DNA from: Candidatus Zipacnadia bacterium
GTDB taxonomy: Bacteria > Armatimonadota > UBA5377 > JALGUK01
Assembly: GCA_029820875.1 (NCBI GenBank)
Contig: JALGUK010000012.1
Coordinates: forward strand, 1-25,287
Reading direction: 5' to 3'
DNA: 25,287 nt
Shown here: positions 1-7,420 of the stretch, one piece after another
Layout: each line of letters starts with the position of its first letter
How positions within the stretch are numbered: the first letter of the stretch is position 1
Made by a program: the position numbers and the translations under genes
Notes under the pieces: generated by a model
The model's input: only the letters and a program-made list of their open reading frames with translations
What the model was told of the DNA's origin: nothing
Database searches by the model: none

Positions 1-266
1 CGCCGCAGAGATTGATAATGTCGTAAGTCCATTCCGCCAATTTTGACGAAGCGGAAACCAAAGCGGGAGATAGTGGCAGCCTGGTCCGCTGTGCGAGGCT
101 CGTTGGCGTCGTCTAAAAGTGCACACGCGGCAAGGTACATCGCCTGAAAGGCCCGTGCCGCTGCATCAGTCGGCAAATTCTGTTCCAGCAACACACGAGC
201 CGCGCGGGCGGAGCGAAAGGCTCCTCGCAGAAGCGGTGGAAGGTCAGGCTGCGCATCGCCCGTCAT
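1..266 (-). CDS. HEPN-domain protein, C-terminus cut by window edge
   Basis: The visible 88 residues, starting MTGDAQPDL, contain an amphipathic helical stretch (ARAARVLLEQNLPTDAAARA, then FQAMYLAACALLDD) that matches the start of HEPN domains, where an Arg/Ala-rich helix is followed by a pattern like RAYYAMFHAARALL. HEPN proteins are small helical proteins, often RNases or partners of MNT nucleotidyltransferases in toxin-antitoxin pairs. The catalytic RxxxxH motif would lie beyond the window, so activity cannot be judged. The ATG was chosen because a GGGGAG ribosome-binding site lies about 5 nt upstream and a near-consensus promoter about 50 nt upstream. The frame stays open upstream of this ATG, so a slightly longer start is possible. 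A partner gene, if any, lies off the left edge. The family call rests on pattern recognition over a partial sequence. Confidence 0.6.
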   Translation of the reverse strand, partial: MTGDAQPDLPPLLRGAFRSARAARVLLEQNLPTDAAARAFQAMYLAACALLDDANEPRTADQAATISRFGFRFVKIGGMDLRHYQSLR

Positions 267-314
267 GGCGCTCCCCAACCTCGAGCAAGCTGCTTTCCCA
301 CTTAACCTGTGGGC

Positions 315-343
315 AGTATACGAGGGTCTGTGCACCTTGTCAA
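315..343 (-). promoter_or_regulatory. Sigma70-type promoter for the HEPN gene
   Basis: Reading the minus strand, TTGACA (343-338) is followed by a 17-nt spacer and TATACT (320-315). This is a perfect -35, an ideal spacer and a -10 with five of six consensus bases. Transcription would start near 308, leaving a leader of about 40 nt before the ATG at 266. It means the HEPN gene is transcribed separately from the pseudopilin gene upstream. Confidence 0.75.
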
Positions 344-398
344 GGCGCCGTACATTTGGCAAAAACAACGCCTCGGCGGTCCCGAAGACACAGCTTTC

Positions 399-845
399 TC
401 ACCAGTTCGCGATATCCGCCGCCTCCCCGGACCCACCCTTCATCCCGTCCGCGCCGAGGCTAACCAGGTCGAAACGGTTGGGATTATGTACGCCCGGGCA
501 TCTGTATACGTAACCGTTTCCCCACGGGTCGGCGGGAACGGGCCGACTGAGGTATGGGCCGTCCCAGTGCCTCGGCGGCGGTGGGACCGTCGGCTCGGTT
601 CGCAGCGCCGCCAGCCCCTGCTTGGTGGTCGGGTAGCGGCCGTTGTCAATACGGTACTTGTCCAAAGCTTCAGAAAGCGCCTCAATATCCCGCGCGGCCT
701 GCTCCTGACGAGAGCGGACGTTGCTTTGCAGGATTCGAGGTACCACCAACACGCCGATAAACGCCACGACGGCGACAAAGACCAGAAGGTCCGTGAGCCT
801 GATGCCGCCATCGTGGGATGTACGCGCCGCAACTGTCACACACAT
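399..845 (-). CDS. GspG-like type II secretion pseudopilin
   Basis: This 148-residue protein has the C-terminal signature of the major pseudopilin GspG: a DNGRYPTTKQGLAAL segment, WDGPYL, DPWGNGYVY, then FDLVSLGADG...GG.G..ADI..W, which in GspG forms the calcium-stabilised end of the fold. Such proteins assemble the periplasmic pseudopilus that drives type II secretion. The N-terminus has one hydrophobic helix (about residues 20-40) preceded by a degenerate prepilin site: GIRLTD instead of the usual GFTLIE, with Ile at +1 and Asp for Glu at +5 of the presumed mature protein. The start is weakly determined: GAGGTGG lies only about 4 nt before the ATG. The gene follows the aminotransferase gene on the same strand after 58 bp. 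No other secretion genes are nearby. Confidence 0.85.
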   Translation of the reverse strand: MCVTVAARTSHDGGIRLTDLLVFVAVVAFIGVLVVPRILQSNVRSRQEQAARDIEALSEALDKYRIDNGRYPTTKQGLAALRTEPTVPPPPRHWDGPYLSRPVPADPWGNGYVYRCPGVHNPNRFDLVSLGADGMKGGSGEAADIANW

Positions 846-903
846 TCCACCTCGTCCGTCTTACAGGCCCCCTGGTCTCTCCGGCTCAGGAGGCGTAGGG
901 GAG

Positions 904-2082
904 CTACTCAGCTTCTTCCAACACCGGCCGGATGCGCCGGATTGCTTCCTCGATGTTCTCGATGCTGTTGGCGCACGAAAACCGCAGATACCCCTCACCG
1001 TATCTGCCGAAGGCCGTGCCCGAAAGGGCCGCTACGTTGCCATCATAAAGGATTCTATCGGCCAGATCGCGGCAATTTGTCTTAAAGCTTCTGACGTTCG
1101 GGAATGCGTAGAATGCCCCCTTGGGCATAATGCAGGTGACGCCGGGCAAGTCGTTGAGAAGGGGTATGATGATGTCTCTACGCCTCTTGAACTCCGCAAT
1201 CATCTTCTGGGACTCGTCCTGCGGCCCGCGGAGCGCCTCAACCCCGGCGAACTGGATGAACGAATTCGTGCAGGAATTTGAGTTCGTCTGGAGTTTGGCA
1301 ACCTGAGCTGCAAGCTCCTTGTTCATGATGCCGTAACCAAGCCGCCATCCGGTCATCGCGTAAGTCTTGGAGAAGCCGTCAATCAGTATCGTGCGCTCCT
1401 TCATTCCGTCGAGCGCCATAATGCTATGGTGCTGCCCCTCGTATTGCATCTTGCAGTATGGCTCGTCGGTCATAACAATGATGTCGTTCTTGACCGCGAC
1501 CTCAGCAATGCCCTCCAGGTCCGTAAGCGTCAATGCGCTACCAGTGGGATTGTGTGGGGAATTGATTATTATCATCTTCGTTTTGTCCGTCACGAGGCTT
1601 TTAAGCTCACCAACGTCCAGCCGGAACTCGTTCTCCTCACGCAGCGGGGACGGGACGGCCTTCGCGCCGACGAAATTAATCAGCGACTCGTAAATGGGAA
1701 AACCCGGGTCGGGGTAGATTACCTCATCACCCTCGTCAACGCAGGCGAGAATCCCAAAGAACATGATCGGCTTGGCGCCTGGTGTGACCACAACTTCGTC
1801 AGGGTCAACCGGGAACCCGCGGTCGGCGGAGATGTTTTCCGCTATGGCCTCCCGCAGGATAGGGAGGCCCGCCGATGGGCCGTAGTGGGTCTGTCCGTCG
1901 CGGAGGGCCTTGACCGCAGCCTCCTTGATGTTCTCGGGTGTCTCGAAATCAGGCTCACCGATCTCCAGATGAATCACATCACGCCCTTGCGCCTCAAGGG
2001 CTCGGGCTTTTACAAGCACCTCGAACGCGGTCTCGGTGCCCAAACGGCTCATGCGTTGCGCTAACTGGCCCAAACTGTTCAC
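904..2082 (-). CDS. Pyridoxal-phosphate aminotransferase, class I/II
   Basis: The 392-residue protein is a complete fold-type I aminotransferase of the aspartate/LL-diaminopimelate aminotransferase group. Visible landmarks are the N-terminal IGEPDFETPE substrate loop (41-50), YGPSAGLPILREAI, NSPHNPTG with the PLP-ring Asn at 178, the Asp-x-x-Tyr pair at 206-209 (TDEPY), the Schiff-base Lys239 in DGFSKTYAMTGWRLGY, and the C-terminal Arg in LRFSCANS that holds the substrate carboxylate. It transfers amino groups between an amino acid and a 2-oxo acid; the exact substrate cannot be read from sequence. The GTG start at 2082 has no clear ribosome-binding site. A TTG three codons in (GGGGTG 6 nt upstream) or the ATG at codon 11 (position 2052) could be the true start. 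Confidence 0.92.
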   Translation of the reverse strand: MNSLGQLAQRMSRLGTETAFEVLVKARALEAQGRDVIHLEIGEPDFETPENIKEAAVKALRDGQTHYGPSAGLPILREAIAENISADRGFPVDPDEVVVTPGAKPIMFFGILACVDEGDEVIYPDPGFPIYESLINFVGAKAVPSPLREENEFRLDVGELKSLVTDKTKMIIINSPHNPTGSALTLTDLEGIAEVAVKNDIIVMTDEPYCKMQYEGQHHSIMALDGMKERTILIDGFSKTYAMTGWRLGYGIMNKELAAQVAKLQTNSNSCTNSFIQFAGVEALRGPQDESQKMIAEFKRRRDIIIPLLNDLPGVTCIMPKGAFYAFPNVRSFKTNCRDLADRILYDGNVAALSGTAFGRYGEGYLRFSCANSIENIEEAIRRIRPVLEEAE

Positions 2083-2097
2083 CCCGTTATAGAGAGA

Positions 2098-2126
2098 TTA
2101 TCTTGGCTCAGGAACATCCATATAAT
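2098..2126 (+). promoter_or_regulatory. Possible promoter for the creatininase/PqaA operon
   Basis: A perfect TATAAT (2121-2126) lies 17 nt downstream of TTATCT (2098-2103), a poor -35 that matches about three of six positions. It is in the 164-bp gap between the divergent aminotransferase and creatininase genes and would give a leader of about 115 nt. No equally good candidate was seen for the minus-strand gene. Confidence 0.4.
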
Positions 2127-2246
2127 GTTGTTTTCTCCAACTCCGGCGTATTGCCCTTCATGGCCCAAGGTATTGAGCCTCGGGGCGGCGAACCAACCCT
2201 TCGATAATCTGCAAAATCGGATACGGAAACGTCTGGGGGATATAGC

Positions 2247-3008
2247 ATGGCGAAGTTCACGTACGAATCATTCTATTGCTCTGAACTGGATGCGGCAATC
2301 AAGCATACTCCCCTGGTATATCTTCCTGCCGGCTCGCTTGAGTGGCATGGCGAGCATATCGTCCTCGGGTGCGATATGCTGCGGGGGCATGTCATCTGCA
2401 CCCAGGCTGCACAACTTGGCGGAGGAATCGTCCTGCCGCCCTTCTGGATTGCCTCACCCGGCTATTCGGCGTATCGCGGTTCCATCGTTTTCAGCCCCCG
2501 CGTGGTGGAAGACGTCGTAACGGAGCTATACCGCGAATTGGAGAAGGTCGGGTTTCGCATTTGCATAACGTTTTTGGGGCACGGAGGGCCCAGCCAGGAT
2601 TATGTTTTCAACGCCGCCGCCGAACGGCACTCCCGCGCCGGCAAGATGCACATCGCCACGCTCAATGAGCACGACTTCCTCCCGAAAGAACTTGCGCTTG
2701 GAGGACACGCGCAGTTGGATGAGACGTTAGAATGTATGGGCACCGGCCCCGGCAATGTCGACATGTCCCGTTTTGCACCCAATGAAACTACTCTCCCTCG
2801 CTACGAGGGTCTCGATCCGGCGCCGTATCAATTGGGGCTGACAGGTGATATGGCCGACCATGTGGCGAGACATATGTCCGCCACGCAGTGGATGTGGGGT
2901 GACTGGACGGCGGAGGACGTAACGCCCGAGCGTGCACAGGAACGCATCCAGACGGTGGCGGAGCATCTTGCTGCAAAGGCACAGGAACTGCTCGCACAGA
3001 TTAGTTAA
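2247..3008 (+). CDS. Creatininase-family metal-dependent amidohydrolase
   Basis: The 253-residue protein matches the creatininase family in length and motifs. PAGSLEWHGEHIVLGCD carries the expected metal ligands Glu32, His34 and Asp43, LGHGG follows near residue 112, and GGHAQLDETLECM corresponds to the late GHA...ET motif. Family members hydrolyse cyclic amides or related rings (creatinine, formamide intermediates such as FAPy in ArfB/MftE relatives, 3-dehydro-scyllo-inosose), so the substrate is open. A GGGGGAT ribosome-binding site sits 7 nt before the ATG. The next gene begins 13 nt after the stop, indicating co-transcription with the secreted PqaA-type hydrolase. The protein has no signal peptide and should be cytoplasmic. 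Confidence 0.88.
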   Translation: MAKFTYESFYCSELDAAIKHTPLVYLPAGSLEWHGEHIVLGCDMLRGHVICTQAAQLGGGIVLPPFWIASPGYSAYRGSIVFSPRVVEDVVTELYRELEKVGFRICITFLGHGGPSQDYVFNAAAERHSRAGKMHIATLNEHDFLPKELALGGHAQLDETLECMGTGPGNVDMSRFAPNETTLPRYEGLDPAPYQLGLTGDMADHVARHMSATQWMWGDWTAEDVTPERAQERIQTVAEHLAAKAQELLAQIS

Positions 3009-3021
3009 AGGAGTGAGAACG

Positions 3022-4314
3022 GTGGTCAAATCGAGGTATCGTTGGGCAGGCTCATTCGCACTGTTTTTGCTGGCCGGCCTGGTCCTGCCGGCGCCAGCGG
3101 ACTTGTTTTCGTACGTAAAGCGCCCGGAAGCGGTCTACCGTTGGGAGCTTACCGACCAGAAGCCGAATGTGATGGGGACAGTTTATGACCTGCACTTGGT
3201 CTCCCAGGTCTGGCAGGGCATTACCTGGGAGCATCGGCTGCAGATTGTAAGGCCTAACAACCTTGACTATCCCGATACGGCCATCCTGCTAATCACCGGC
3301 GGAGGAGGGAGCGACCAGGAAACCCAGGTCGCGCTTCTTCTTGCCAACGCGGCTAAGATGCCAATGGCGATTCTTTATCACATTCCCAACCAGCCGCTTT
3401 TTGACGGCAAGAGGGAGGACGCTCTCATCGCGTATACGTTCGCCAAGTATCTGCAGACCGGTGACGACACTTGGCCGCTGCTTTTCCCGATGACCAAGAG
3501 CGCGGTCAAAGCGATGGACGCCCTCCAGGAATTCTCTCAGCAAGCGTGGGACAAGCCGCTGAAGCATTTTGTCGTCACCGGTGCGTCCAAACGCGGCTGG
3601 ACCACCTGGCTGACCGGCGCGGTGGACTCACGGGCGAAAGCAATCATGCCCATGGTGATTGACAATCTCAATCTCGCAGCCCAAATGCCTCACCAAATCG
3701 AGACATGGGGCAAGTACAGTGAAATGATTGACGACTATACCCGCCGAGGTCTGCAGGAGCTTCTGACCACCGAGGCAGGTCAGCAGCTTGGGGCGGCGAT
3801 AGATCCATACACATACCGTGACCGCATTACGATGCCCAAGCTGCTAATCAACGGCACTAACGACCGCTACTGGACGCTCGATGCGCTCAACCTATACTGG
3901 GACGACCTCGTGGGTGAGAAGTTCGTCCTTTATGTCCCCAATTCCGGTCACGGCTTGGAGGACAGAGGCCGGGTCCTGGCTACCGCCGGAGCCTTCGCAA
4001 ACCTGGTGGCCGGCGATAAGGCGTTGCCGAAGCTGAATTGGAAGCACGATGACGCCGATGGGAAGGCACGTCTGTCAATCACATCCGACCCCATTCCGTC
4101 GGGGGCGCGATTGTGGGTCGCCCAGTCGGCCACAAAGGACTTCCGAGACGCCAAGTGGCATTCTACGCCGATGGCCGGGACTGACGGGAGGTTTATCGGC
4201 GAAGTGAATAAGCCCTCACAGGGTTACCTTGCGCTTTTTGGAGAGCCAATCTACCAACTGGACGGACGTACATTTACACTCTCGACGCAAATCCGCATCA
4301 TCGGTCCGCAGTAA
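3022..4314 (+). CDS. PhoPQ-activated pathogenicity-related (PqaA-type) secreted alpha/beta hydrolase
   Basis: From the GTG at 3022 (AAAGGAG 8 nt upstream) the protein is 430 residues. It opens with a signal peptide: a basic N-terminus, hydrophobic residues about 10-22, and a likely cleavage after APA near residue 26. The rest matches the PhoPQ-activated pathogenicity-related family: VYRWEL, WEHRLQIV, LLITGGGG, then the nucleophile elbow GASKRGWTTW (Ser189), a strand ending in INGTNDRYWTLDAL (candidate acid Asp) and VPNSGHGL (candidate His). These give a plausible Ser-Asp-His triad in an alpha/beta hydrolase. The natural substrate of the family is not established; despite the name, nothing here suggests pathogenicity. 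The reading frame is open upstream into the creatininase gene, but the internal GTG has the ribosome-binding site and the signal peptide. Confidence 0.88.
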   Translation: MVKSRYRWAGSFALFLLAGLVLPAPADLFSYVKRPEAVYRWELTDQKPNVMGTVYDLHLVSQVWQGITWEHRLQIVRPNNLDYPDTAILLITGGGGSDQETQVALLLANAAKMPMAILYHIPNQPLFDGKREDALIAYTFAKYLQTGDDTWPLLFPMTKSAVKAMDALQEFSQQAWDKPLKHFVVTGASKRGWTTWLTGAVDSRAKAIMPMVIDNLNLAAQMPHQIETWGKYSEMIDDYTRRGLQELLTTEAGQQLGAAIDPYTYRDRITMPKLLINGTNDRYWTLDALNLYWDDLVGEKFVLYVPNSGHGLEDRGRVLATAGAFANLVAGDKALPKLNWKHDDADGKARLSITSDPIPSGARLWVAQSATKDFRDAKWHSTPMAGTDGRFIGEVNKPSQGYLALFGEPIYQLDGRTFTLSTQIRIIGPQ

Positions 4315-4369
4315 GCGGAGCGGCCGCCAACCTCGTATCCACCCGCTCATCAGCGAACCGGCCGATATC

Positions 4370-4409
4370 AAAAAGCAAGCGTGCAGCAGACATCTCGTCT
4401 GCTGCACGC
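4370..4409 (-). terminator. Intrinsic terminator of the prepilin gene
   Basis: A perfect 13-bp stem pairs GCGTGCAGCAGAC (4379-4391) with GTCTGCTGCACGC (4397-4409) around a 5-nt loop. On the minus strand it is followed by TTGCTTTTT, giving the U-tract, so it terminates the prepilin transcript about 30 nt after its stop. The plus side has no T-run, so any effect on the convergent PqaA-type gene is probably weaker. Confidence 0.85.
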
Positions 4410-4437
4410 AAGTTAGAAAATCACCGTCGGGCGATAC

Positions 4438-4896
4438 CTACCAGGTGGAGTAGGCCGTGCCGTCAAGGCCGGTCCCGGTCGCGGAACTATGAACCGAGCC
4501 GACGTTGACGCCGGAGTTCTCATAGTTCCAGTCCGCCGCGCCGGTGATCGGATCCGCAGGCAGATTACCGTCCGGGGTCTTCAGATACGGCCCCTGCCAG
4601 TCGGCCGTTACGATGTCAACCATCGTCTGGCCGTCCTGCGAGACACCCTGGGCCGGGGGATCGTTCGAAGCGCGCATCAGGTCGGAGAGTTGCTGGGGAT
4701 AGCATCCGTTGTGGGCCTGGAACAGCCCGATGCTGTTACGGAGCTCGTGCAATGTCCCCTTAAGCGCCGTCTCACGGGCCTGACGGCCGGCTCCGAGCAG
4801 ACGCGGGACCACGATCGCGGCCAAAATAGCGATGACCACAATCACGATCAATACTTCGATCAACGTGAAACCCTTGCGGCGTGCGAGCTTGCCCAT
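4438..4896 (-). CDS. Type IV prepilin / type II pseudopilin-like protein
   Basis: The protein (152 residues from the ATG at 4896) has a textbook class III signal: a short basic leader ending RRKG, then FTLIEVLIVIVVIAILAAIV with Glu at +5, which anchors the processed pilin in the membrane and the filament. The C-terminal part contains HNGCYPQQLSDL, WQGPYLKTP, LPADP and ends in YSTW, resembling GspG-like pseudopilins and minor pilins. ATG 4896 was preferred over the upstream in-frame GTG (4905) because the GTG lies within the ribosome-binding site GGAGGTGA, which is 5 nt before the ATG. The gene stands alone with its own terminator. Whether it joins a secretion pseudopilus or a type IV pilus cannot be told from this window. 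Confidence 0.87.
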   Translation of the reverse strand: MGKLARRKGFTLIEVLIVIVVIAILAAIVVPRLLGAGRQARETALKGTLHELRNSIGLFQAHNGCYPQQLSDLMRASNDPPAQGVSQDGQTMVDIVTADWQGPYLKTPDGNLPADPITGAADWNYENSGVNVGSVHSSATGTGLDGTAYSTW

Positions 4897-5078
4897 CCGT
4901 GTCACCTCCGTTTTTTGCCTGGCTCCCGGTTGAGACCGTTGGAGCTGCTAACACCCTTCTGTGCTCTGGACTGCAATCCTCATGCCCAAGCACGCACGCC
5001 CCCACCCGAGAATGACCAGGTTGTCAAGTGCTACATTTAGGCATATACCATACCTTCGCTTCGTTTTCACACTATCTT

Positions 5079-5113
5079 CTGGAAATAAGAACATTTAATG
5101 CCCTTGTTTCCAG
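5079..5113. repeat. Imperfect inverted repeat downstream of glnA
   Basis: CTGGAAATAAG (5079-5089) pairs with CTTGTTTCCAG (5103-5113) over 11 positions with one T/G wobble and a 13-nt loop. It lies 23 nt beyond the glnA stop. No T-run follows on the minus strand, so it could be a weak terminator, an mRNA 3'-end stabiliser or a protein site. The rest of the 240-bp gap 4897-5136 shows nothing recognisable. Confidence 0.45.
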
Positions 5114-5136
5114 TGCTGATGCCACGAAAGCAGTTC

Positions 5137-6468
5137 TCAAAGGAGCGGTAGGTACTCCCGAATCTCATAATCCGTCACTTGTGAGCGGTAGCGGTCCCAT
5201 TCGATCTTCTTGTTCGCGATGAACTTTTCAAACAGTTCATCTCCCAAGGCATCGCGCACCAGAGAGCTGTTTTCGGCCAACTCGATCGCTTCCTGTAGGC
5301 TTCCGGGAAGAGTGCCGATGTTTCGCGCCTCGCGCTCCTGCGGCGTCATCGTGTATACGTTTTCCTCGACCGGCTCCGGACATTCATACTCGTCCTCGAT
5401 GCCCTTCAGCCCGGCTGCAAGCATCACCGCAAATGCAAGATAGGGGTTGCAGGCGGGGTCCGGCGAGCGCAACTCGACACGCGTTGATTTTTCATGCCCC
5501 GGCTTGTATTCGGGCACGCGGATGAGGTCGGCGCGATTACGGCGCGCCCAGGAGATGTAAACCGGAGCTTCGAAACCGGGCACGAGCCGCTTATAGGAAT
5601 TCACCCACTGATTTGTCACCAGCGTTATTTCAGGCGCGTGCTTGAGCAGCCCGGCGATATACCGGTAAGCGATGGTTGAGAGATGGCCCGGCTCATCGGG
5701 GTTAAAAAATGCGTTACGCTCACCCTTGAACAGCGACTGATGCGTATGCATCCCACTCCCATTTTGGCCGGCAATAGGCTTCGGCATGAACGTGGCGTAA
5801 ATGCCGTGCTGCAGAGCCACCTGCTTGACCACGAGCCGATACGTGATGGCGCTGTCAGCCATAGTGAGAGCGTCTGCATAGCGAAGGTCAATCTCATGCT
5901 GACTCGGGGCGGCCTCGTGGTGAGCATACTCCACGCCGATGCCCATTGCCTCTATGGCCATGGCGGTCTCACGCCGAAGGTCCATATCGACATCAAGCGG
6001 GGTCAGGTCGAAGTACCCTCCGTCGTCGAGGGTCTCGGGAATACCATGAGGGCTGCGGAAGTAGAAATACTCAAGTTCCGGGCCAACATAGAAGGTATAT
6101 CCCTTCTCGGCGGCGCGAGCGAGCATCCGCTTCAGTACATACCGAGGGTCGCACTCGTACGGCTCGCCTCCGGGCCGGTGGATGTCACAAAACATCCGTG
6201 CAACCCGGCCGTTATCCTCCTCCGACCACGGCAACGGTTGAAATGTGGTGGGATCGGGCACGGCGACCATATCGCTTTCGTCAATTCGCGCGAATCCCTC
6301 GATGGACGACCCGTCGAAGCCCATCCCGTCCTCCAGGGCACCCTCAAGCTCCTCAACAGTGATGTCAAAGCTCTTGAGCGCACCGAGAATATCGGTGAAC
6401 CACAGCCGCACGAACTTGATGTTCTGCTCTGCGACTGCCTGCAGGACCCATTGCGCATCTTTCGTCAT
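5137..6468 (-). CDS. glnA: Glutamine synthetase, type I-alpha
   Basis: The 443-residue enzyme makes glutamine from glutamate, ammonia and ATP in the cytoplasm. All class I signatures are present: GFDGSSIEGF (50-59), the metal-site stretch YVGPELEYFYF, HHEAAPSQHEIDL, NGSGMHTHQSL, the RVPEY active-site flap region and RSPDPACNPYLAFA. The length near 444, the absence of the 25-residue insertion and the lack of the adenylylation Tyr loop place it in the GSI-alpha group, as in Bacillus. Arg61 in SSIEGFARIDESDM matches the residue tied to feedback control in that group. GGAGGAG lies 7 nt before the ATG at 6468, which rules out the longer frame starting at 6498. A regulator gene lies 79 bp upstream in the same direction. 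Confidence 0.97.
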   Translation of the reverse strand: MTKDAQWVLQAVAEQNIKFVRLWFTDILGALKSFDITVEELEGALEDGMGFDGSSIEGFARIDESDMVAVPDPTTFQPLPWSEEDNGRVARMFCDIHRPGGEPYECDPRYVLKRMLARAAEKGYTFYVGPELEYFYFRSPHGIPETLDDGGYFDLTPLDVDMDLRRETAMAIEAMGIGVEYAHHEAAPSQHEIDLRYADALTMADSAITYRLVVKQVALQHGIYATFMPKPIAGQNGSGMHTHQSLFKGERNAFFNPDEPGHLSTIAYRYIAGLLKHAPEITLVTNQWVNSYKRLVPGFEAPVYISWARRNRADLIRVPEYKPGHEKSTRVELRSPDPACNPYLAFAVMLAAGLKGIEDEYECPEPVEENVYTMTPQEREARNIGTLPGSLQEAIELAENSSLVRDALGDELFEKFIANKKIEWDRYRSQVTDYEIREYLPLL

Positions 6469-6547
6469 GGAAACTCCTCCGTGAGTGGAAATATACATGC
6501 TTCTGTCATCTTACATACCAGCGATGTGGTGAATCGGAGGAAGCATT

Positions 6548-7315
6548 CTACTTTGAGCGTTGGGATGCGTCGGAGAGCCTGTAGCCGACACCGCGAATTG
6601 TCTCCAGCAGGCGAGCGGCCTCGACGCCGAGCTTCGCGCGGAGGCGGCGGATATGGACGTCAACGGTCCGCTCGCCGCCGAAGTAGTCGGCTCCCCACAC
6701 CTGGCGGAGGATTTCATCACGTGTGAGGACGCTCCCACGGTGTCGAATCAGAAGGTGAAGCAGTTCATACTCCTTGAACGTGAGGTAAACGGGGACGCCG
6801 TTGTGCAAAACAGTTCGATGGACAACGTCAATATCTGCATCCCCGAGTCGAACGACGCCATCACGGTTTAAACCGGTGCGGCGATACGCCAACAACCTCA
6901 GGCGGGCGAAAAGCTCATGCCGGTTCACCGGCGCGAGCAGGAAGTCATCAGCACCGATACTCGGATGGAGCAAACCCAGCTCCTCTTCCGCAGCCACTAC
7001 CACCAGCGTTCCCCTTCGCTCTCGCGCGGCTCCTCGAAAGGCCCTACACATCGCGAGCCCGTCTTCAACTGCGCCGACGATGGAAACCAGCGCCAGGTCG
7101 GAGGGCTTGTCCAACTCCAACTCGCGGACCTTCGCCGCAGTAAGGGCAGTACGCACTAGCAGGCCCCACTCATGCAACGCCTGGACGATGTCTTCAATCA
7201 GTTCCGCCTTAACCGCGGCAACCGTGACAGTATTAAAGCCTACAATTCTGGGGACCCTATCATCCTTTTGCTTCATCATTTGTTTGATTCGGTGGCCGCC
7301 GGTCAATCCCTTCAT
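6548..7315 (-). CDS. OmpR-type orphan regulator with a degenerate receiver, GlnR-like
   Basis: The 255-residue protein has a C-terminal winged-helix DNA-binding domain (about 155-248), with LTFKEYELLHLLIRH, the recognition helix ERTVDVHIRRLRAKLG and the wing RGVGYRL. The N-terminal half keeps the receiver outline but not its chemistry. In DLALVSIVG, Ser78 stands where the phosphorylated Asp should be; Ala128 in LAPV replaces the conserved Lys; no acidic pair is seen in strand 1. It should act without phosphorylation, like actinobacterial GlnR. Its position directly upstream of glnA supports a role in nitrogen control, but that is inference. The start is uncertain: the ATG at 7315 lacks a ribosome-binding site, and Met13/Met14 are alternatives. 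The divergent aldolase gene starts 105 bp away. Confidence 0.85.
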   Translation of the reverse strand: MKGLTGGHRIKQMMKQKDDRVPRIVGFNTVTVAAVKAELIEDIVQALHEWGLLVRTALTAAKVRELELDKPSDLALVSIVGAVEDGLAMCRAFRGAARERRGTLVVVAAEEELGLLHPSIGADDFLLAPVNRHELFARLRLLAYRRTGLNRDGVVRLGDADIDVVHRTVLHNGVPVYLTFKEYELLHLLIRHRGSVLTRDEILRQVWGADYFGGERTVDVHIRRLRAKLGVEAARLLETIRGVGYRLSDASQRSK

Positions 7316-7420
7316 CAGCCATTGTCATCGTGCTTCAGCTTCTGGAGGGAATATCCAGCGCCAGCGGGAAACGTCGGATATCAGATCTGACAGAAGGCAT
7401 CGGCAACGGAGGAAAGCAGG

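Noticed and set aside
309..1085. Open frame of 258 codons on the plus strand
   Set aside because: It is antisense to the pseudopilin and aminotransferase genes, has no ribosome-binding site and shows no recognisable motif.
5022..5027. TTGACA on the minus strand upstream of the prepilin gene
   Set aside because: No -10-like hexamer lies 16-18 nt downstream; the region there is G-rich.
5683..6726. Open frame of 347 codons on the plus strand
   Set aside because: It is antisense to glnA and the regulator; both of those have unmistakable family motifs.
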